Below are positions 8,569 to 18,005 of a DNA stretch of 62,638 bases, one piece after another. Both the position numbers and the translations under genes were made by a program. The notes below the pieces were generated by a model that worked only from the letters and a program-made list of their open reading frames with translations, was not told the DNA's origin and made no database searches. Positions within the stretch are counted from its first letter, which is position 1. Every line of letters starts with the position of its first letter. The stretch lies in contig NZ_WYDS01000005.1 of assembly GCF_009914765.1 (NCBI RefSeq), positions 161,648-224,285 on the forward strand. Direction: 5' to 3'. The stretch is from Halodesulfovibrio sp. MK-HDV. Lineage in GTDB: Bacteria > Desulfobacterota > Desulfovibrionia > Desulfovibrionales > Desulfovibrionaceae.

Positions 8569-9807
8569 ATGAGTAAAGTAAAAAGAATTAAAGGTTTTGC
8601 GGATATGTTCTCTCCGGAGAGCGATACCTTTACCTTTATGGAAACTGTCGCACGCGATGTTTTTAGTAGCTTTGGCTATAAAGAACTGCGTACGCCAATT
8701 ATTGAGCGTACCGAGCTGTTCAAACGAACCATTGGCGATGATACAGACGTAGTACAGAAAGAAATGTACACTTTTGATGACCGCAAAGGTCGTTCTCTTA
8801 CTATGCGTCCGGAAGCTACCGCCGGTGTTATGCGTGCGTACATTGAAGGCAATGTGAACGCATCTGAGCAGATTTCAAAGCTCTTCACCTTCGGTCCAAT
8901 GTTCCGGTACGAACGTCCACAGAAAGGACGTATGCGCCAGTTCCATCAGATCAACTGTGAGTGCCTCGGCCCTGACGAGCCGCATGCGGATGCAGAAGTA
9001 ATCCTCATGCTCATGACCTTTCTTACAAAGATCGGTCTTAAAGAGCTTGAACTCGAGGTTAACTCCCTTGGTTGTCGTGAGTGTCGTCCTAAATACAACG
9101 AAGCGCTGCGCACCTTCCTTGCGAATCTTAATAAAGAAGAGCTTTGCGAAGACTGCCGCCGTCGTATGGACACCAACCCGCTTCGCGTACTCGACTGTAA
9201 GGTTCCTGCCTGTAAGGCATTAACTGAGAACGCTCCGACAATTATTGAACACACCTGTGACACCTGCCGTACGCACCACGACAAAGTGCTTTCTACGTTA
9301 CGTGCCGCTGATGTGACATTTACACAGAATGACCGCCTTGTTCGCGGTCTTGATTACTACAACCGTACCACTTTTGAAGTTGTGTCCAACGCTATCGGCT
9401 CTCAGAGCTCTGTAGCGGGTGGTGGCCGTTACGACGGACTCATCAAACAGCTTGGTGGCGCAGATGTTCCAGGTATCGGCTTTGCGTGCGGTATGGAACG
9501 TCTTGCTCTCATGCTTGGCGAACGAGAAGTGGAACAGCCTGATTTCTATATTGCTATTCTTGATGAGAACGGCCTTGAAGACGGCCTTATGCTTGCGCAG
9601 TCCTTGCGTCTGGCAGGCAAAAAAGGTGATGTAAGCTTTGCTTCTAAATCAATGAAAGCACAGATGCGTCAGGCTGGTAAAAAAGGTGCTCGCAAAGCCC
9701 TTATCCTTGGCGGAGAAGAGCTTGCAGCTAAGACTGTTGTAGTGAAAGATATGGAAACCGGTGAGCAGATCACAGTTTCTCAATCCGAACTTATTGAGCA
9801 TATCTAA
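8569..9807 (+). CDS. hisS: Histidyl-tRNA synthetase
   Basis: A 412-residue class II synthetase that charges tRNA-His. Motif 2 is seen around MFRYERPQKGRMRQFHQ, and the histidine-specific stretches are LVRGLDYYNRTTFE and GGGRYDGLIKQLGG. The anticodon-binding domain follows from about residue 320. The start at 8569 is preferred because the family begins with a residue pattern like KVKRIKGFADMF; the open frame extends upstream without homology. aspS follows 140 bases later in the same direction. Confidence 0.96.
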   Translation: MSKVKRIKGFADMFSPESDTFTFMETVARDVFSSFGYKELRTPIIERTELFKRTIGDDTDVVQKEMYTFDDRKGRSLTMRPEATAGVMRAYIEGNVNASEQISKLFTFGPMFRYERPQKGRMRQFHQINCECLGPDEPHADAEVILMLMTFLTKIGLKELELEVNSLGCRECRPKYNEALRTFLANLNKEELCEDCRRRMDTNPLRVLDCKVPACKALTENAPTIIEHTCDTCRTHHDKVLSTLRAADVTFTQNDRLVRGLDYYNRTTFEVVSNAIGSQSSVAGGGRYDGLIKQLGGADVPGIGFACGMERLALMLGEREVEQPDFYIAILDENGLEDGLMLAQSLRLAGKKGDVSFASKSMKAQMRQAGKKGARKALILGGEELAAKTVVVKDMETGEQITVSQSELIEHI

Positions 9808-9946
9808 TATAATCAGATGCAGTAAATAACGGACGGCACATAATGGTGCCGTTCGACTTTTTCCGTAGTCTGGTAACACCATTCGTGTTGAACCCTAACC
9901 TTTGGACAGCGCTGCTGTCTTTAATGCATTTTTAAAGGAAACGAGA

Positions 9947-11776
9947 ATGAGCGATCAAAATCTGGATATTCAGCAGGACCATCAGCAGTACATAGAGCCT
10001 CTTAATGGATGGGTTCGCACCCATAATTGCTGCGAGCTGAATGCCAATAATATCGGCTCTGAAGTATGCCTGATGGGTTGGGTGCAGTTCCGTCGCGATC
10101 ATGGTGGCCTGATTTTTATCGACCTCCGTGACCGTAGAGGTCTTACTCAAGTAGTATTCAGCCCGGACGTGAACGCAGAAGCTCACAAGCTTGCGCACAT
10201 CCTGCGTACTGAATACGTTGTTGCTATTAAAGGTGAAGTTCGTCATCGCCCTGAAGGCATGACCAACACCAGCATGGTAACTGGCGAAGTTGAAATCTAT
10301 GTAACTGATTGGAAATTGCTTAACACTGCTAAAACCACTCCGTTTCAGATTGAAGACCGTGTAGACGCATCCGAGAACCTTCGTCTCGAATACCGTTACC
10401 TTGACCTTCGTCGCCCTAAGCTTGCAAACAACTTTATCATTCGTAACCGCGCTGCTCAGGCAATTCGCCGTTACCTTGACGAACAGGATTTCCTCGAAGT
10501 GGAAACTCCGTTCCTTACTAAATCTACTCCTGAAGGCGCACGTGACTTTCTCGTACCGAGCCGTGTAAACCAGGGTGAATTTTACGCACTTCCACAGTCT
10601 CCGCAGATTTTCAAACAGCTGCTTATGACTGCGGGCATGGATCGCTATTACCAGATCGTTCGTTGTTTCCGTGACGAAGATCTTCGTGCTGACCGCCAGC
10701 CTGAATTTACACAGGTTGATATCGAAATGAGCTTTGCTGACGAAGTACAGGTTCAGACTATGGCAGAAGGTCTTGTTGGACGTGTGTTTAAAGAATGTCT
10801 CGATGTTGATGTTCCAAGCACATTCCCACGTATGACTTACGATCAGGCAATTGAAGATTACGGTCTTGATAAGCCGGACACCCGTTTTGACCTGCGACTT
10901 AAAGACGTAAGCCATGTTGTAAAAGACTCCACCTTCCGTCTTTTCTCCACTGCAGAGCTTATTAAAGCAATGCGTATCCCGGGTGGTGCTGTTCTTTCCC
11001 GTAAGGAAATTGACCAGTACACTGACTTCGTAAAAATTTACGGTGCTCAGGGTCTTGCTTGGATCAAAATTAAAGAAGGCGAATGGCAGTCCCCGATTGC
11101 TAAATTCCTCTCCGATGACGAACGTAAAGGTCTTACCGAAGAACTCGGTCTTGAAGTTGGCGATATCGTATTCTTCCAGGCTGGCGCTGCTGACATGGTT
11201 AACAACGCTCTTGGTAACCTGCGTGTTGAAGTTGCAAAACGTTTCGAACTTATTCCAGAGAACACCTACAACTTCTTGTGGGTAACTGACTTCCCTCTCT
11301 TCGAATACGATGCAGACGAAAAACGCTATGTAGCTTGTCACCACCCGTTCACCTCCGCTCAGGATGGCGAAGAGAACGTAATGGTAACAGACCCTGCTAA
11401 CGCAAAAGCACGTGCGTACGACCTCGTACTTAACGGCTGTGAAGTAGGCGGCGGTTCTATCCGTATGCATAACCGTCAGCGTCAGGAAGAAATGTTCTCC
11501 GCGCTCGGTTTCTCCAAAGAAGAAGCAGAAGAGCAGTTCGGTTTCCTTATGGAAGCATTTGAGTACGGCGCTCCACCACACGGCGGCATCGCTTTTGGTC
11601 TTGATCGTCTCGTTATGATTCTGACCAACTCAGCGTCCATCCGCGACGTTATTGCTTTCCCTAAAACTCAGAAAGCTACTTGTGTGCTTACCAACGCACC
11701 ATCTGCTGTTTCTAATAACCAGCTGCGTGACTTAAGCTTGCGTTTGCGTGAAGTTAAAACAGAAGCTGCTGAATAG
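9947..11776 (+). CDS. aspS: Aspartyl-tRNA synthetase (bacterial type)
   Basis: This 609-residue class II synthetase has an N-terminal OB-fold anticodon domain ([19 protein letters not shown]), the class II core ([36 protein letters not shown]) and the bacterial GAD insertion. Motif 3 is seen as [13 protein letters not shown]. The start at 9947 follows AAAGGAAACGAGA. Bacteria that lack AsnRS often use a non-discriminating form; I cannot tell which type this is. A strong terminator follows. Confidence 0.96.
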   Translation: MSDQNLDIQQDHQQYIEPLNGWVRTHNCCELNANNIGSEVCLMGWVQFRRDHGGLIFIDLRDRRGLTQVVFSPDVNAEAHKLAHILRTEYVVAIKGEVRHRPEGMTNTSMVTGEVEIYVTDWKLLNTAKTTPFQIEDRVDASENLRLEYRYLDLRRPKLANNFIIRNRAAQAIRRYLDEQDFLEVETPFLTKSTPEGARDFLVPSRVNQGEFYALPQSPQIFKQLLMTAGMDRYYQIVRCFRDEDLRADRQPEFTQVDIEMSFADEVQVQTMAEGLVGRVFKECLDVDVPSTFPRMTYDQAIEDYGLDKPDTRFDLRLKDVSHVVKDSTFRLFSTAELIKAMRIPGGAVLSRKEIDQYTDFVKIYGAQGLAWIKIKEGEWQSPIAKFLSDDERKGLTEELGLEVGDIVFFQAGAADMVNNALGNLRVEVAKRFELIPENTYNFLWVTDFPLFEYDADEKRYVACHHPFTSAQDGEENVMVTDPANAKARAYDLVLNGCEVGGGSIRMHNRQRQEEMFSALGFSKEEAEEQFGFLMEAFEYGAPPHGGIAFGLDRLVMILTNSASIRDVIAFPKTQKATCVLTNAPSAVSNNQLRDLSLRLREVKTEAAE

Positions 11777-11821
11777 CAGGACAGAGTTTGCCCGCGTTTA
11801 GCAGGCATACGATAGAAAAAT

Positions 11822-11866
11822 AAAAAGGCAGGAGCGTAGTGATGCATCTACGCTTCTGCCTTTTTG
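11822..11866. terminator. Strong bidirectional terminator after aspS
   Basis: AAAAAGGCAGGAGCGTAG and CTACGCTTCTGCCTTTTT form an almost perfect stem with T or A runs on both sides. It serves aspS and possibly the convergent P460-like gene. Confidence 0.88.
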
Positions 11867-11972
11867 TTTACTGTGTCGATCTACGCCACAGCAAACGAGG
11901 AGTTTGCACTGCCCCGATGGGGGGATGGAGCAGTTTCAACGGAATGAAGGAGAGAGGTGTTCGTTTGCGTAA

Positions 11973-12464
11973 TCACCATTGGTGAATGAACGTATAGTCA
12001 TCAAACGCCATGCTTACGTGACATTCAACACATCGTTTGATTTTACCTTCCTCAATAACGGTTCCGTCCGGCTCATACTCAACCCAAAACCAATTTCCAG
12101 CGGAAGGGGCGTAGTTTTTGCGTTTTTGCATGAGGTTTATGGTAAGGAGTGTTTTTCCGTCTTTATCGAAGTTTTCCATTATGACAATGGAACCTTCTTC
12201 TGCTTGGTAAACTGATTCTTCTGCAATTCTATTTGGATAAATTTGAACTCGAGGTCCGTGGGGTGGTGCGGCGTCCTTCATGCCGACTACATCGTCAAAC
12301 TGGTCCCATTTTTTATAGGGATCAGTGATATTGATGTATTGCCAGATTTCCGCAGCACTAGTCATCGGAGGCAATGGACCTTTAGCAGGTTGCAACAATG
12401 TTGAACATGCGGTGAACAGGCACAAGAAGCAGATGAAGCAAGCAAAAATAATCCATTGTTTCAT
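11973..12464 (-). CDS. Cytochrome P460-like haem lipoprotein
   Basis: A 163-residue exported lipoprotein with a signal peptide ending in the lipobox LFTAC. The body resembles the cytochrome P460 fold, with IYPNR and a C-terminal CVECH haem-binding motif (residues 145-149) followed by DDYTF. P460 proteins handle hydroxylamine, NO or related small molecules, or bind haem c without known activity. GGAGG lies seven bases before the start. It lies 131 bases downstream of the flavodiiron gene on the same strand and could be co-transcribed with it. Substrate and activity are inferred. Confidence 0.75.
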   Translation of the reverse strand: MKQWIIFACFICFLCLFTACSTLLQPAKGPLPPMTSAAEIWQYINITDPYKKWDQFDDVVGMKDAAPPHGPRVQIYPNRIAEESVYQAEEGSIVIMENFDKDGKTLLTINLMQKRKNYAPSAGNWFWVEYEPDGTVIEEGKIKRCVECHVSMAFDDYTFIHQW

Positions 12465-12595
12465 GACAAACCTCCGACGTCGTCGAATAATCTAAATGTG
12501 ATATAGCTCATCCAGTATGCAATGTGTCTTATTACTTGTTGATTTTTGTCTTATATTTATTATATACTGCCCGATCCTTTTATAATGCGATTCGG

Positions 12596-13786
12596 TTAGA
12601 ATGTTGCAGAAGCAAAATCGACCCCAAATTGCAGTGCTTTTGCGCGTTCATCAGTATCCATTCTCCAATGTACACGGAATCCTTCGTCCGTAGTCGTGAA
12701 TCCTGCATCCACAAGCTGTGCAAGCATCTCTTTCGCTGCTTCACCGCTCCAGCCATACGATGTAAATGCACTTGCTTTTTTACCCATAAATTTGAGACCC
12801 CGAAATTCTTCCAGCAGCGCAGACAGGCTTGATAGCGGCCCTTTGTTAAATGTCGGCGATCCCATCAAGACAGCTTTAGAGCGAAAAACTTCTGTCAGTA
12901 TGTCGTTCTTATCCGCTTTGGCAGCATGAAAGAGCTTAACCTGCGTAGCAGGGCTGTGTTGCAATATTCCGCGAGCAATAGTTTCTGCGATTACTTTTGT
13001 AGAGTTGTACATCGAGTCGTAGATGATAGTTATCTGATCTTCCTGATATGCATCACACCATTGCAGGTATTGTTCTATGATCTGTTCAGGATTTTTCCGC
13101 CACAGGATACCGTGGCTTGTTGCAATCAACTCAACAGGCAATGCCGTAGCAAGAAAGTCCACAATGCGATTTTTTATGATCGGGCTGAACGGGGTGAGGA
13201 TATTTGCGAAGTATTTAATAGCTTCTTCATACAATGTGCATTGATCCGCCAAATCGTTAAATAACAATTCGTGCGCATAGTGCTGCCCAAACGCATCGTT
13301 AGAAAAGAGAATGTTCTTACCGGAAAGGTGCGTCATCATTGAGTCTGGCCAGTGCACCATAGGGATAGGCTGGAAGGTAAGGGTGTTTTTCCCGAGGCTC
13401 AGCGTGTCGCCAGCGCTAACAGGGCGGAAATTCCAGTCCTGATGATAGTGTCCCGGAAGCGACATGGTGGCTTGTTTGGTGCAATAAATAGGTGTGTCGG
13501 GGATAAGTTTCATTAAGGCCGGTAACGCGCCGCTATGGTCAGGTTCTGCGTGATTACAGATGATGTAATCTATCTTGTCTAAGTCGATCTCCAGCTGGAG
13601 GTTAGCGACAAATTCATCAGCATAAGGTTCCCACACTGTGTCCACTAACGCGGTCTTCTCATCTTCAATGAGGTACGCATTGTATGACGTCCCCTTATGC
13701 GTGGAATATTCTTTCCCGTGTGCAGTCCGGATTTCCCAGTCAATTTTGCCTACCCATGAAACACCATCAACTACTTTTTTACGCAT
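12596..13786 (-). CDS. roo: A-type flavodiiron protein (oxygen/NO reductase)
   Basis: A 396-residue flavodiiron protein of the rubredoxin:oxygen oxidoreductase type. The N-terminal metallo-beta-lactamase-like domain holds the di-iron ligands H79, E81 and D83 in NHAEPDHSG. The C-terminal flavodoxin domain starts near residue 253 with IIYDSMYNST for FMN. In Desulfovibrio the enzyme takes electrons from rubredoxin to reduce oxygen to water and can reduce NO. GGAG supports the start. No rubredoxin gene is adjacent; the neighbour is a P460-like lipoprotein. Confidence 0.93.
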   Translation of the reverse strand: MRKKVVDGVSWVGKIDWEIRTAHGKEYSTHKGTSYNAYLIEDEKTALVDTVWEPYADEFVANLQLEIDLDKIDYIICNHAEPDHSGALPALMKLIPDTPIYCTKQATMSLPGHYHQDWNFRPVSAGDTLSLGKNTLTFQPIPMVHWPDSMMTHLSGKNILFSNDAFGQHYAHELLFNDLADQCTLYEEAIKYFANILTPFSPIIKNRIVDFLATALPVELIATSHGILWRKNPEQIIEQYLQWCDAYQEDQITIIYDSMYNSTKVIAETIARGILQHSPATQVKLFHAAKADKNDILTEVFRSKAVLMGSPTFNKGPLSSLSALLEEFRGLKFMGKKASAFTSYGWSGEAAKEMLAQLVDAGFTTTDEGFRVHWRMDTDERAKALQFGVDFASATF

Positions 13787-13890
13787 GATCTCTCCTGCTT
13801 ATATTCAATTGCAAGTGAGTGTAGCATGGTTGCAAACTGGGTTATTTGATATTTGCTGTTGATTGGGTTGAAGCTTTTTTCTGTCTCCGA

Positions 13891-14273
13891 CAGATCTTCG
13901 ATGTGCCTCCGGCGGGTCTCCGACGGGCAAGGGCGCTGCCCTGCACCCGCAAGGGGGACGCCCCCTTGACCGCGATTTTGTTGCGATGGTCATTTTACGA
14001 ATAAAGTTTTCACGCGGCTTAATCCCACTGACTTGAACGATGTACGAGCATAGTTCAATTTACTAGAAAAATACCCCTTAGTGATTCGAGTAAGTGGCAA
14101 TTAAGCCGCGTGAGAACGTAATAAACGGGCATGCATCGCATAATAAAAGTTTTAGGAAAGGGGTCTGGGGGAGAACCCTTTTCCAAAAGGGTTTCCCCCA
14201 GCCGCCGGAGGCAAAAAGTAATTATAAAAAAAGTCCCACTGATAAGCGCCGCCGGAGGCTCATCGAAGATCTG
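13891..14273. repeat. Palindromic intergenic element B, with 25-bp terminal inverted repeats
   Basis: The ends, 13891-13915 and 14249-14273, are inverted copies of each other over 25 bases with one mismatch. Inside are a GC-rich hairpin cassette (13950-13968, stem CAAGGGGG/CCCCCTTG), the CGCGGCTTAA and TTAAGCCGCG half-sites, an AATAAAAGTTTTAGGAAAGG module, and a long hairpin at 14165-14201 (CTGGGGG paired with CCCCCAG around AACCC and GGGTT). This copy lacks the central terminator hairpin. It lies between eno (its 3' side) and the flavodiiron gene (its 5' side). Confidence 0.8.
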
Positions 14274-14287
14274 TTAGAAATAAGAAT

Positions 14288-14323
14288 AAAAAAAAAGCCG
14301 GAACGCAATGCGTTCCGGCTTTG
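14288..14323 (-). terminator. Terminator of eno
   Basis: On the minus strand GCCGGAACGCA pairs with TGCGTTCCGGC and is followed by about ten T's, directly after the enolase stop codon. Confidence 0.9.
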
Positions 14324-14347
14324 ATGCTGTGCTGTTCGGAGCGAGGG

Positions 14348-15715
<1,368 letters not shown>

Positions 15716-16504
15716 TTACCGGATGCCACTTTCCAAATATAACAACCGCAGACCTTCCATGAGGAGGTCAGAGCGGACGTGATCAAAACATGATGTGACG
15801 CGTGCAATGTCTTTAGCGAAGCCGCCGGTTGCAACAACCTGCAAAGGGGCTTCAAGCGTATGTGACAGACGTTCGCATAGTCCCTCTGTCATTGCCGCAA
15901 AACCGAAAATAAAGCCGTGATTAATACTGGTGGATGTGCTGCGACCAAAAACAGGCATGTCGCTGTGCACTTCCAAGCTGATCTGTGGAAGTTTGGCAGT
16001 ATTGCTGGCCAGCGCAGAGGCGGCAGACTTAACACCGGGACATATCAGACCGCCAAGATAGGCGTTGTCCTGCACGCAGTCAAAGGTAGTTGCAGTACCA
16101 AAATCTACAGAAACAATAGAGCGGGCATCAGGATACAGCTTGCGGGCAGCGTACGCACCCACGAGACGATCCGCGCCGACCTGTTCAGGTCGTGTGTACC
16201 GATTTTCCAAAGGAATGGGAATATCTTCCGGCGCAAGCAAGAGCCTTTGATTAAGGTAACGCTTGACGGCATTGCGGATAATAGGGTTCATATCCGGTAC
16301 AACGGAGCTACCAATACATGCCGTAATTTCGTCGGGAGAAATAGACATGTGGGAGAGGACGTCTACGATGCGAAACCCGATAGAATCCGAAGTCTGGTGC
16401 GGGTCTGTGGGTAAGACATATGTTGTAGCGAGATCTTCTCTTTGTGTAATACCAATTTTAATATTGGTATTACCAATATCGAATAATAGAACAGTGTTAG
16501 TCAT
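15716..16504 (-). CDS. coaX: Type III pantothenate kinase
   Basis: A 262-residue ASKHA-fold kinase for the first step of coenzyme A synthesis. The phosphate-binding LLFDIGNTNIKIGI is at the N-terminus, with GADRLVGAYAA and SVDFGTATTFDCV in the middle. Type III enzymes need a monovalent cation and resist feedback by CoA. AGAGGAAAT precedes the start. It may share a transcript with eno downstream. Confidence 0.93.
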   Translation of the reverse strand: MTNTVLLFDIGNTNIKIGITQREDLATTYVLPTDPHQTSDSIGFRIVDVLSHMSISPDEITACIGSSVVPDMNPIIRNAVKRYLNQRLLLAPEDIPIPLENRYTRPEQVGADRLVGAYAARKLYPDARSIVSVDFGTATTFDCVQDNAYLGGLICPGVKSAASALASNTAKLPQISLEVHSDMPVFGRSTSTSINHGFIFGFAAMTEGLCERLSHTLEAPLQVVATGGFAKDIARVTSCFDHVRSDLLMEGLRLLYLESGIR

Positions 16505-16942
16505 ATTTCCTCTGGTTGAATCTCAACGCCTGAGCATGCAATCTAGAGCTTTTGAACATCTATTGGGTAAAATATAAAATATTTTTGCCATTTATAACAC
16601 GCTCGCTACCGGCATTTTGTATTCAGATTCCATCCGAATACAGGCAATACATAGTAGTATACAGTGTGGTATCTACATATTATTAGAAACCGCGCAAAAC
16701 ACACACACGGAATAAAGAGCCGTGCGTTGTTTCGTTGGCAAAAGTGCTGTGTGGTTTTCAGGCCACCGCATTGCTGTTTATACATGGTCTTGCCATGCAC
16801 TCTACTGCGCCAACGACTTGTGCTGTAGCGGCACGTACCCCCTTTGATAGAATAAAACAAGAGAACAAAAAAGAGAAAAAACAAATAAAGCTGCATGAAA
16901 CAGTTTACAATGTTCCTGTAGCGCATTTTGTAAGGAGATTTA
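16505..16942. other. Intergenic region between divergent coaX and the cytochrome genes
   Basis: No gene or RNA was recognised. Promoters for both flanking genes should lie here. The right end carries AAGGAGATTTA, a good ribosome site for the membrane protein starting at 16943. Confidence 0.4.
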
Positions 16943-18004
16943 ATGCAAGCTGCTGCTCTCATTCCTGCTCCAGATGCTCTTCCAATTGCTGCTGGTTGGC
17001 TGGAAGGACTTCTGATTATTACTTTCGCTTTGCACATTCTTCTAGTGAATACAGTTCTTGGTGGAGCTATTGTCTGCTCAGTACGTAGCGTTGTAAGCAA
17101 AAACAGCCTTTCTATCAAAAAAGTCTCCAAAGTATTGCCTTCGCTTTTCGCGCTTGCTGTAAACTTAGGAGTCGCTCCTCTCTTATTTGTTCAGATGTTG
17201 TACGGTCAATACATGTACACAAGCTCTATTTTGATGGGTGTGTACTGGCTAAGCGTCGTTTTTCTGGCGATCATCGCGTATTATGCACTCTATGTTTTTG
17301 CCGGACGGTACGGCGGACATTCTAAATTTTCCTTATCTATTTTTCTAAGCAGTGCTGCCATGCTGTGTATTGGGCTTGTGATGTCAAATAATATGACGCT
17401 CATGCTCCGTCCCGACGTGTGGTCTGCGTACTTCGCATCTCCGGACGGCACGATCCTTAATTTTGATGATCCGACTATGGGGTTGCGTTATCTGCATGTT
17501 GTGGTTGCTTCTATTGCCGTGGGCGGACTGGTGTTAGCCTTGGTTGCTCGTTATAAAATGGCACAAGAATCTCCAGAACTTGCTGTTCAAGAAGAACGGT
17601 TGGGGCTGAACATTTTCCTTTTTGCTTCTCTGGTACAGATACTCGTCGGTGTAACGTTGTATTTTGCCCTGCCTGCGCATGTACATGCGCTCTTTTCCGG
17701 CGGGTCTGAATTTTATACAGGTTCTCTGCTTATAGCGCTGGCATTTGTTGCCATGCTACTGTTTCAGGCTGCTGCCCGAAACTTGTATGGAACCATCACA
17801 GCACTCGTATTCACCGTGCTGGTTATGGCAGGCTTGAGGGCTCTTATCCGCAAAGCCATGCTTGATCCATACGGTGGAATAGCGGCTCTTCCTGTTCAGG
17901 CTGAGTATTCTCCGTTCCTGATGTTCATCATCTCTCTTACGTTCGGGCTTGTTGCCATTGCGTACATGATCAAACTTGCAATGCGTAGCAACGAGGAAGC
18001 ATAG
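16943..18004 (+). CDS. Polytopic membrane protein, CydA-like partner subunit
   Basis: A 353-residue protein with about eight membrane segments and no haem c motif. The first helix reads LIITFALHILLVNTVLGG, and its histidine sits where cytochrome bd subunit I has a haem-b ligand in its first helix. The gene ends one base before the next start, so the two products almost certainly form one complex. I read it as a divergent relative of the CydA N-terminal half. A quinol-linked role is inferred, not shown. AAGGAGATTTA supports the start. Confidence 0.65.
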   Translation: MQAAALIPAPDALPIAAGWLEGLLIITFALHILLVNTVLGGAIVCSVRSVVSKNSLSIKKVSKVLPSLFALAVNLGVAPLLFVQMLYGQYMYTSSILMGVYWLSVVFLAIIAYYALYVFAGRYGGHSKFSLSIFLSSAAMLCIGLVMSNNMTLMLRPDVWSAYFASPDGTILNFDDPTMGLRYLHVVVASIAVGGLVLALVARYKMAQESPELAVQEERLGLNIFLFASLVQILVGVTLYFALPAHVHALFSGGSEFYTGSLLIALAFVAMLLFQAAARNLYGTITALVFTVLVMAGLRALIRKAMLDPYGGIAALPVQAEYSPFLMFIISLTFGLVAIAYMIKLAMRSNEEA

Positions 18005-18005
18005 T

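Noticed and set aside
9932-11581. 549-codon open frame antisense to aspS
   Set aside because: It mirrors the codon pattern of aspS, has no recognisable domain or ribosome site, and aspS itself is unmistakable.
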